Below, piece by piece: positions 57,838 to 64,000 of a stretch of DNA of 64,000 bases. The position numbers and the translations under genes are program-made. The first letter of the stretch is position 1, and every line of letters begins with the position of its first letter. This stretch comes from Lineus longissimus. Taxonomy: Eukaryota > Nemertea > Pilidiophora > Heteronemertea > Lineidae. The stretch is from assembly GCF_910592395.1 (NCBI RefSeq), contig NC_088315.1:17159808-17223807 (forward strand), written 5' to 3'. The notes beneath the pieces are model-generated. The model did not search any database. It saw only the letters and a list, made by a program, of their open reading frames with translations, and had not been told where the DNA came from.

Positions 57838-58574
57838 TTAATCTTCTGAAATTTTCATGTTCATTAGCAGAGTTTGGTTCGTGACAATGTCCTAAAGTGA
57901 TCAGTGCTGATGAGGCAAGAGCAGTTAGTGCACCCATTCTCAAACTCAACCATCCTAACCATTTGTCCAATTCATTGGTAACAATGTAATCATTTCTTAG
58001 GTCTTCGTACAGCTGGTCTTCGTCATCAACAGGCAAGAAAAACTTTGTTAATTTAGTGTAAGTTTTTAAGACTGTCTTACCCAATGAATCGTTAAGTCTG
58101 GCAGCCATCTTTGTCTGGTAGATTCTATGGTGTTTCAATACTTCCTTCTCATTCATTGCGTCTAAATCATTAAATGTAATCTGTTTATTTAGGAAATCCT
58201 TGCTTTTACCTGTTGCCACCAGAACTTCGAGGTCTTGTTTGGCTTTAAGGCCACTATCAGTTAAATTTTGTTGACAGTTAGTCGGACTTTGTTGAGAGCT
58301 AGTTGACCCTAGTTGAGAGCTAGTTGACCCTAGTAGGACTTTGTCCTGAGAGCGTAGCTCCAGTTGTCCACTAGAACTGACTAAATGTGAACTATTTAAC
58401 GCCTTGTTAGAAGCTTGTTGATTTGAGGGGGTAATTCTGTTGAAAGTTAGTACCTTTCTGTTGGTAATTAGCAGTGTTCAGTTGGTAATTAGCGCCAACT
58501 GAATTTGAACCTGTATTAACTGGGATCACTCCGATTTGTTTCATTTGTTGTTCAATGACTGCCTGGTTATTCAT
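57770..58574 (-). pseudogene. Polinton minus-strand protein of unknown role (frameshifted)
   Basis: The likely start is ATG at 58572-58574 in aataaATGA, overlapping the stop of the gene upstream by 8 nt. The Gln/Asn-rich N-terminus (NQAVIEQQMKQ, repeated NYQ) stays open to about 58435, where the frame changes; the remainder continues to 57770 with TFNDLDAMNEKEVLKHHRIYQTKM and LDKWLGWLSLRMGALTALASSAL. A repeated LGSTSSQ linker at 58290-58340 is encoded by a tandem DNA repeat. It also overlaps the start of the 57837 gene in another frame, so the true end may be near 57840. Not recognised. Confidence 0.45.
58336..58360 (+). repeat. Dispersed double-hairpin repeat, copy 2
   Basis: GGACTTTGTCC, TGA, GAGCGTAGCTC unit in the linker of a minus-strand gene. 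A degenerate unit lies at 58283-58302. Confidence 0.8.
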
Positions 58575-59250
58575 TTATTTGAAAGGAAAATCCCAGAATG
58601 GCAAGGTCTAGACTACATGGTAAAGGGTAACATTTACTGATATCTTGCGCCTCTAATGCCTTCAATAGAATTTCACTTTGTTTATCGATTGCTTGTTCAT
58701 TTTCATAATCAAGCCTGTAATTTTTGAAGAAAATACTTCCTAAGAAACCAGACCATAGAGATCTCAAATCATCCAGTCGGTCCTTATCGGTTGGATTCGG
58801 TTTCAATACTACATAATCAATTTTCAATGCTTTAAATGCTTGGTGTAAAAACAACTTGTAATTTATGGTAATTTTAACTCCCCTGTAATGAAGGTATTTG
58901 AGGAATGCCAAGAAAACCATTCTGAGATCTGTGAAATTGTCTTTGGTCAACTGAGGTTTACCAATTGCTCTGTTAATGAATTCACTTTCTAAATAAGTGT
59001 CACACTCTAGACCAGGTAAGACATCATTGGGTTTGAGTTTAACAATACCAAATCGCAAGGCATTCAGGACTGTTTTTTCATAGCTGGTCGCACAGAGCCA
59101 TTTTCTTGGACTTGAGAAGTAAACCTTCATCCTATTTTCAACAAAATGTTTCAAATCATTTACGAATAAATCTGACAGACGTGTCTGGCCAAGGCCTCTG
59201 GTGATGTAGTCAAAGTAACGTGTTTTGTTCTCAATAATGATTTCTGGATT
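58567..59250 (-). pseudogene. Polinton minus-strand protein, 5' end lost
   Basis: About 228 codons open from 59250 to a TAA at 58567. No ATG near the upstream edge; the frame closes at a TAG at 59251-59253, exactly where a 129-bp inverted-repeat element begins, so the start was probably removed. Visible segments: RYFDYITRGLGQTRLSDLFV, RMKVYFSSPRKWLC, FLKYLHYRGVKITINYKLFL, KPNPTDKDRLDDLRSLWSGF. Helical, soluble, not recognised. It leads a minus-strand run of three genes with an overlapping stop/start to the next. Confidence 0.5.
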
Positions 59251-59253
59251 CTA

Positions 59254-59382
59254 AGAAAGTGTATATTGCGGTGCTAGGAACTAGGTTATGTTTAAGGCCC
59301 TTTTGACAAAAGACCTTACAGGTCTTTTGCCCCAAATAAGCCTACAACCCCAAAGAACCATCCACCGCAATATACACTTCCT
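59254..59382. mobile_element. 129 bp inverted-repeat element (MITE-like)
   Basis: 20-bp ends agaaagtgtatattgcggtg (59254) and its reverse complement with one mismatch (59363-59382). Inside is a perfect hairpin caaaagacct/aggtcttttg with loop tac (59307-59329). No clear target duplication. Confidence 0.7.
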
Positions 59383-59849
59383 ATCATTCATGAGATTCCC
59401 AGTGAAGCGTTGCAATGAAATGGTCAATGAAGCGTTGCAATGAAATGGTGAGGGAATACTAGAGCTCAATGGGTTAATGTAATCATGACTTACTGTATTC
59501 CAACAGAAAGTACACGTCAATAGCTTTCCAAGGATACATCATTGCAAATATCCGCAGTAGAAATCATCATGTCAGCTTTAACAAAATATCGATCGTATTA
59601 CGGGGAAAACACTACCTCGTAAACCAGCCAATACGAGGAAAATCCAATTAAGTCATTTCGCAGTAAGTGACTCACTGCGAAATGGCATTCGCTGTTGTGA
59701 CTCTCTTAGAAGAGAATCCAATCAATCTGACCTAGATATTCTCTTAGAAGAGAATCCAATGACCTAGTTATTCTCTTCTAAGAGAATCTTATTGATTACT
59801 ACGTTTGCGAAATGAGTGCCACATAATTTTACTAGTAAATAAATAGAAA
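59383..59849. promoter_or_regulatory. Palindrome-rich region before element 2 capsid gene
   Basis: No gene. It contains a 26-bp tandem duplication (gaagcgttgcaatgaaatgg, 59404-59452), a hairpin catttcgcagt/actgcgaaatg (59654-59684) and three copies of an 18-nt near-palindrome: two attctcttagaagagaat (about 59700 and 59738) and one in the opposite sense, attctcttctaagagaat (59770-59787), each beside gacctag or ccaatc. Suggests a replication or transcription control site, or a degraded element end. Confidence 0.5.
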
Positions 59850-61106
59850 ATGGCAACAGGATATTTATTAAATACCGAAAGGGCACATAAGATTCCACTT
59901 GGCTTGAAAGCTGAGAGGCAGCATCATATCATTACTCATAACCCATCATCTGCTAACCCCAAAGAAACTTTGTATGTTAGAATACCGGCATTGCGAGAGA
60001 ATACATTCTTTGTACCTAAATCTCTTTATCTGTCTGCTGATGTAACCATTTCTGGTGATTCTAAAAATAGTGTTGTAAATAATCTTGGTAGAAACCTGAT
60101 TTCAAAGATGGTGGTTAAGTGGGGAACAGAGCAGATATTTGACCTTGACGAATACAGTCATTATTCTACATTTAAAGATCTGTCGTTTACAGAAGAAGAA
60201 AGAAATGATAGAGTTTTTCAGGGTATTCAGTCAAAAAATCTTAGAGAATGAAGATCAGGAGTCGCTGAAGCTGATGTCACTGGAGAAACAGCTAATGAAA
60301 AGACTTTAAAAAAAGTGTTTGACAAGAAGTACAAAATACCACTAGATTTTGAACTATTCCATCATCATGCTCCATTTTACAAGTTTCCAATTCAAGAAGA
60401 TGTTATCATTGAAATCACATTAGCACCAAAGGAAGAGATCATAGTTACCGCAACCACAGCAAGTATGGGCTACAAACTAGAGAATATTTGTTTTGAATAT
60501 GATACCGTAGCCAACAAAATGATTGCTAGTCAATTGAGTAACAAGTACAATTCTGGATTCTCAATATTTTATGATTGGGTAGACCATTTTAAGACAGTCA
60601 ATGTTACTGCTAATGAAACACTAATTAATGAGAACATCAACTTTCCAAGAATGTCTATTAAAGGATTATTATTACTATTTGTGTCTGACTATGTAGATGG
60701 AGCTAGAGATTCAGAGAAGTTTGAAAACCCTAACATAAGTAAAGTGCAGATCACAATAGAGGGTGTTGCCAATCAGGTGTTCCCAGAAGGAATGAGAATG
60801 ATGGATCAATGGGAGGAGATCAAGAAACATTTTATGTCTGAAGATTTGAAGAAAACTCATGACTGTAACATGACCATGGAGAAATACTATGGTGATTCTA
60901 ATCACTATGGTTTATGGTTGGATCTGAGAACTTCTGAAGATAATCGTCTACACGGATCAGGAAAGAAGCTCCAGAACACAAAAGATGGTATTCAATTATC
61001 TATTACAAAGAAATCTGGAAAGGGACCATACAAAATGCACATATTCGTGGTTTCTGACGCCCAGGTAAACATCCAGAATTCTCAGATTGCTTCACTCCAA
61101 CACTAA
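59850..61106 (+). pseudogene. Polinton major capsid-like protein, copy 2 (one nonsense codon)
   Basis: 418 codons with a single in-frame TGA at 60249-60251; both sides are in the same frame. Start in atagaaaATGG. Beta-rich with YVRIPALREN, SADVTISGDSKN, VKWGTEQIFDLDE, EEIIVTATTA, KTVNVTANETLIN, RLHGSGKKLQNT and VVSDAQVNIQN. Function as for copy 1. The near-complete frame makes it the better reference for the family. Confidence 0.68.
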
Positions 61107-61217
61107 GGTGTTGCAAGAACAAAGTTCGCTCCAACACTGAAACAAAGTTCGTACAACACTAAATTAAATACTAAATACTAGATAATGAGTTTTACTAGTG
61201 ATTTTCTAAGTAATTAA

Positions 61218-61454
61218 ATGGATACACCAGGAAAGAAAGATATCATAAATACACTGTATCAAAGTTTACTGTTGGCATCAACAACAATTGGTTACTCTAT
61301 GTTACTGAAAAGGTTCTTGAGAATCAATATTGGTCCCCCAAGTCAGGCCAACCTAGAGGAAATTCTTAAACTGGGCGGAACTGTAGCTATTAGTAATGGA
61401 ACATTAGAGTACCTTTACGATCAAGGAATCCTACCCAGAAATATTATGAAGTAA
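61218..61454 (+). CDS. Small Polinton membrane protein, copy 2 (78 aa)
   Basis: Same length as copy 1 and most residues unchanged; hydrophobic segment QSLLLASTTIGYSMLL. Start in attaaATGG. Intact. Confidence 0.65.
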   Translation: MDTPGKKDIINTLYQSLLLASTTIGYSMLLKRFLRINIGPPSQANLEEILKLGGTVAISNGTLEYLYDQGILPRNIMK

Positions 61455-61511
61455 GAATAATTTACTTATTTGATAAAAGGTAAATTTGAAAACGAAAATT
61501 TACTTAACTAA

Positions 61512-62288
61512 ATGGTTACTGTAATGAACACAGATTCAAGTGACTATCCAGATCAGAGTTCAAGTGATTTAACAGTCAATCTCAAGACTGAAATTCAGGA
61601 TGCATGTAGCATCACCTTAACTTTTGCAGTAATACCTTGTACATTCTACAACATAAGTGCAGCCAGGGAGAATAACCGAATCAAAGTTAAGGGGTTTGAT
61701 GTGGCAGAGATTACGCTACCAGATGGTCTCTATGACCTACAGAGCTTTTCAAAAGTATTTGCGGATAAGTTGAAAGAAAATAGTATGAGTAGAGGTGGTG
61801 TCAGATTTGACCTTGAAGAACCAACAGGTAAGGCCATCTTACACTTCCTAAAGAGAAAAAATGAGGCGCATTATCAGATCTATTTTCTTGGTAAAAGTAA
61901 TGAATTATTTGGCATGAAATCAGAATGGCCTTACCCTTTAGACAATAAAAGTAAGGATGATGTTGTAAGCGAGAAACCCATCAATTTTAGACCAATTAAC
62001 CATTTTGTTTTTCACTGTGACATAATCGAATCTAATAGTGTATTAAGTAATGGTGAAGCATCTGATGTGCTAACCACAAGACCAATAAAGGAAGCTAATT
62101 TTGGAGATTTAATAGCATACACATTTGAGAAACCAATAGCAATTCCCTGTAAACCAAGATTCAATAAGCTGAATATTCGCTTAACTGATGAAAAAGGTGA
62201 CATCATCGATCTTAATGGTCATAATGTACAATACCAATTGGTATTAACTCGAGCTATGCTCTCAGGACAAAGTCCGACACATCATTAA
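61512..62288 (+). CDS. Penton-like minor capsid protein, copy 2 (intact)
   Basis: 258 aa. Single-jelly-roll features in order: SITLTFAVIPCTFYNIS, LPDGLYDLQSFSKVFADKL, GKSNELFGMKS, NHFVFHCDIIES, SDVLTTRPIKEANFGDLI, LNIRLTDEKGDIIDLNG, VQYQLVLT. The last about 10 residues (RAMLSGQSPTHH) are encoded by a reverse-oriented double-hairpin repeat (62251-62275) that extends the protein relative to copy 1. Start in aactaaATGG. Confidence 0.75.
   Translation: MVTVMNTDSSDYPDQSSSDLTVNLKTEIQDACSITLTFAVIPCTFYNISAARENNRIKVKGFDVAEITLPDGLYDLQSFSKVFADKLKENSMSRGGVRFDLEEPTGKAILHFLKRKNEAHYQIYFLGKSNELFGMKSEWPYPLDNKSKDDVVSEKPINFRPINHFVFHCDIIESNSVLSNGEASDVLTTRPIKEANFGDLIAYTFEKPIAIPCKPRFNKLNIRLTDEKGDIIDLNGHNVQYQLVLTRAMLSGQSPTHH
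62251..62275 (-). repeat. Dispersed double-hairpin repeat, copy 3 (reverse)
   Basis: Reverse complement of GGACTTTGTCC, TGA, GAGCATAGCTC; forms the extreme 3' coding end of the penton-like gene. Confidence 0.85.
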
Positions 62289-62321
62289 ATTCACTGGAAT
62301 TAACATTTTCACTGGAATTAA

Positions 62322-62780
62322 ATGGCTGGCATTGGTATGTTATTTGGATCTGCAATAATCAATGGATTAGTATTCACTGGATCCGGTTACCTTTTTAAAA
62401 AACTAGACAAGAATGGCTATGAGACTGAAGTGAAAAGACATGATTTGGCTCAGGAGCAATTACAGAAGGCCTCCACAGAATGGGAGGAGCATAGAAAGAG
62501 TACTATTGACTTTGTTAATCTTGAATTAAAGAGAGAAAGAGACGCTTCTATTGATTTTAACAATACTGATTCAGCACTTACTGTTTACAATCATTTACAT
62601 CCAGAAAGAACTATTGTACTACCTCAGCGACCACAATTAAGTGATTACTACCAACCTAGTGATGAAATGAAGAAATACGAGTACCTATGGATTATCCTAG
62701 GACTTAGTGGTTTAGGGTTAATAATTTATTATTTTACTAGGGTTAGAAAGACTAAGACCATTGATCGGACACAGTCCTGA
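62322..62780 (+). CDS. Coiled-coil membrane protein, copy 2 (152 aa)
   Basis: Full version of the copy 1 gene: hydrophobic N-terminus (AIINGLVFTGSGYLF), coiled coil (KRHDLAQEQLQKASTEW), PQLSDYYQPSDEMKKYEY, C-terminal membrane helix (LWIILGLSGLGLIIYYF) and basic tail. The last codons run into a double-hairpin repeat. Start in attaaATGG. Confidence 0.65.
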   Translation: MAGIGMLFGSAIINGLVFTGSGYLFKKLDKNGYETEVKRHDLAQEQLQKASTEWEEHRKSTIDFVNLELKRERDASIDFNNTDSALTVYNHLHPERTIVLPQRPQLSDYYQPSDEMKKYEYLWIILGLSGLGLIIYYFTRVRKTKTIDRTQS

Positions 62781-62791
62781 GAGCATAGCTC
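62767..62791 (+). repeat. Dispersed double-hairpin repeat, copy 4
   Basis: GGACACAGTCC, TGA, GAGCATAGCTC unit; its TGA supplies the stop codon of the coiled-coil membrane protein. It also lies just after the 3' end of the ATPase gene coming from the other strand. Confidence 0.85.
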
Positions 62792-62805
62792 GATGAGAAG
62801 CGGGA

Positions 62806-63426
62806 CTAAGATTTTTGATGGGAAAGAGTAAATCCAAATGGATGTTGTAGTCTAATGATCAGTTTTGATCCTTTTTTCATCTTAAGTTCTTCTATGTAGT
62901 ACTGTCTTTTCTCCTTAGGAATAACACTGTTTTCTTCTAAGGCATCTTTCATGGCTGATTCATCCTTATTAAAAAATAATACTAAAATTCTTATGTTCTC
63001 TCTGTAGTCCTTGACAACTGAATTGTACTTCTGAACTAGTAACCAAACAGTGAGATTGTAGTGCCTGCCGGAAAAGGCAAGATTACATAACTCGGACACC
63101 TTCTTTTTTGTGTCTCTCAAATTAGCACAGTCATCAATGAGGAATAATGTGTTAGAACCAGCAAAGGTCAGAGTAGCAAACTGAAGCACAAGGTCCAAAT
63201 TACTGGCCACAGCTTCGGGATTAACTATGTAGACGTTCTTGTCTTGGTAAATCCATTTCCTTTCATATGTCTTATTGTTGAAATATGTTGGACAGAAAAT
63301 GACTATGTTCTGGAACTTGTGCCGATACTCCTTTTCTAAGAGGTCAAGGGCAAAATATGTCTTACCACAATTGGTAACACCAGAAATTAACATATTGTGT
63401 GGCTCGTAAATAAATACTTCACTCAT
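62806..63426 (-). CDS. FtsK/HerA-type DNA-packaging ATPase, copy 2
   Basis: 206 aa, intact. Walker A GVTNCGKT, Walker B TLFLIDDC. The central part (RDTKKKVSELCNLAFSGRHY and on) is identical to copy 1, while the first ten residues and the last ten differ. Starts in the CATTTAAATG palindrome. Confidence 0.88.
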   Translation of the reverse strand: MSEVFIYEPHNMLISGVTNCGKTYFALDLLEKEYRHKFQNIVIFCPTYFNNKTYERKWIYQDKNVYIVNPEAVASNLDLVLQFATLTFAGSNTLFLIDDCANLRDTKKKVSELCNLAFSGRHYNLTVWLLVQKYNSVVKDYRENIRILVLFFNKDESAMKDALEENSVIPKEKRQYYIEELKMKKGSKLIIRLQHPFGFTLSHQKS

Positions 63427-63433
63427 TTAAATG
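63424..63433. promoter_or_regulatory. CATTTAAATG divergent start palindrome, element 2
   Basis: Identical in sequence and position to 49294-49303. Confidence 0.85.
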
Positions 63434-64000
63434 AATGTAAAGGATGACAAACAGCAGTATCTAAGGATTTGTACTACAACCCCGAGAGTCCCGTGGCTTA
63501 CAGTTCTTTGAGTAAAATCTGGAAACAGGTCAAGGAAGATATGACTTCGTCACGAGAGCAGAGCTCAGGAAAACTTATTAAACAAAAAGAAGTGAAAGAA
63601 TTTCTAGAAACACTACCAACTCACCAACTACACAAACCTGCCATTAAGAAATTTACGTTCTGAAAGACAATGGTATCGTACATCGATCAACAGTGGCAAG
63701 CTGATCTGGTTGACATGCAGAAATTCGAGAGTAAGAATAAGGGTTTCAGATTCATTTTAACAATCATAGATCTATTTAGTCGTTTTTCTTGGGCTCTAGC
63801 AGTGAAGAGTAAGAGGGGAGAAGAAATCAGAGATGCATTTAAAGTGATATTTGAGGAAGCAAAACCAACGAAAATCCAGTTTGATGACGGTAAAGAATTT
63901 TACAACAAACACTTCAAGGAACTCTTAACAGAAAATGACATAGAATGGTTCTCCACAAAATCTGATAAGAAGGCAGCAGTAGTAGAGAGATTCAATAGAA
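63431..64000 (+). pseudogene. Polinton integrase, copy 2 (partial, broken)
   Basis: Starts at ATG 63431. A frame change near 63466 (one base fewer than copy 1) and an in-frame TGA at 63661-63663, where copy 1 has CGA, break it. Continues to the window end with the first catalytic D (WQADLVDMQ) and FDDGKEFYN. The low-complexity N-terminal insert of copy 1 is replaced here by a different short repeat-derived stretch (63551-63569). Confidence 0.8.

Larger units (their letters stand above)
42377..59253. mobile_element. Polinton/Maverick virus-like element 1
   Basis: Protein-primed DNA polymerase B, retroviral-type integrase with chromodomain, packaging ATPase, major and minor capsid-like proteins in one block define a Polinton. 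The left terminus is set by the duplication break: flank tctcggtt, then AGTAATAGGG at 42377; AG is a usual Polinton terminus. The right end is not certain; the last recognisable gene is cut at about 59250. No flank matching the left target was found in the window. Confidence 0.85.
59640..64000. mobile_element. Polinton/Maverick element 2 (partial, runs off the window)
   Basis: Repeats the element 1 gene block capsid, 78-aa protein, penton, coiled-coil protein, ATPase (minus), integrase in the same order and orientation. Proteins are very similar while DNA differs largely at third codon positions. The first two genes of element 1 are absent before the capsid gene here, so the left part is either deleted or organised differently. 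Confidence 0.8.

Noticed and set aside
59281-59520. 79-codon minus-strand frame near the Polinton junction
   Set aside because: It crosses the 129-bp inverted-repeat element and a tandem repeat, so it is likely accidental; I could not show it is the missing start of the 58567-59250 gene.
42377-64000. Bacterial or phage origin of the compact gene block
   Set aside because: Polinton gene set, chromodomain integrase, no ribosome-binding sites, and insertion in duplicated host DNA indicate a eukaryotic element. Apparent GTG/TTG starts (56798, 58219, 59154) are frame fragments, not real starts.

Overview
This window is eukaryotic, most likely nuclear DNA of an aquatic invertebrate. It has low gene density, spliced genes, many small transposon families, a seven-transmembrane receptor cluster and large virus-like DNA elements. 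I cannot name the species. The tacatgta-rich background and the mix of Harbinger, mariner, Gypsy, non-LTR, SINE and Polinton elements would suit a hemichordate, lancelet or lophotrochozoan.

Region 1 (1-17.4 kb) is a cluster of four closely related class A GPCR copies arranged as a large inverted duplication. Two copies on the minus strand (1900-2958 and 4789-5769) mirror two on the plus strand (13895-14644 and 16242-17306). Copies 1 and 4 are full length. Copy 2 is split by a 3.1 kb element that supplies a new in-frame start. Copy 3 is 5'-truncated and carries a nonsense codon. Between the arms lie a nearly complete Harbinger transposon (9631-12370), a CR1/L2-like LINE fragment and a tRNA-derived SINE. 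A 638 bp MITE with TTA target duplications sits in the left arm.

Region 2 (17.6-42.4 kb) is a roughly 10 kb tandem segmental duplication. Each copy has a two-exon gene piece: a laminin-G-like domain exon spliced to a short four-cysteine terminal exon. Because each copy preserves pre-insertion sites of the other, several insertions can be placed exactly: a LINE and two mariner-type MITEs in copy A; a SINE, a MITE, an 825 bp relative of the receptor-splitting element, a Gypsy LTR retrotransposon with a GTGTC target duplication, and the left edge of a Polinton in copy B.

Region 3 (42.4-64 kb) holds two Polinton/Maverick virus-like elements in the same orientation. Element 1 carries a 454-aa protein of unknown role, a coiled-coil/proline-rich membrane protein, a likely double-jelly-roll major capsid protein, a small membrane protein, a penton-like minor capsid protein, a coiled-coil membrane protein, a packaging ATPase (minus strand), a chromodomain integrase, an HNH-type protein, a protein-primed DNA polymerase B, a second penton-like protein and three minus-strand genes. 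Element 2 repeats the block from capsid to integrase and runs off the window. The two blocks keep very similar proteins while differing mostly at synonymous positions, so they look like two related lineages rather than a fresh duplication. Both are decayed by nonsense codons and frameshifts, though ATPase, integrase (copy 1) and several small genes stay open. No adenain-type protease was recognised.

The least expected signals are in the Polintons: two alternative start-codon contexts shared by gene class, an identical CATTTAAATG palindrome forming the whole ATPase/integrase divergent start, a four-copy dispersed double-hairpin repeat that reads into coding ends and linkers, an HNH gene bracketed by perfect palindromes, and short tandem duplications at most gene junctions.
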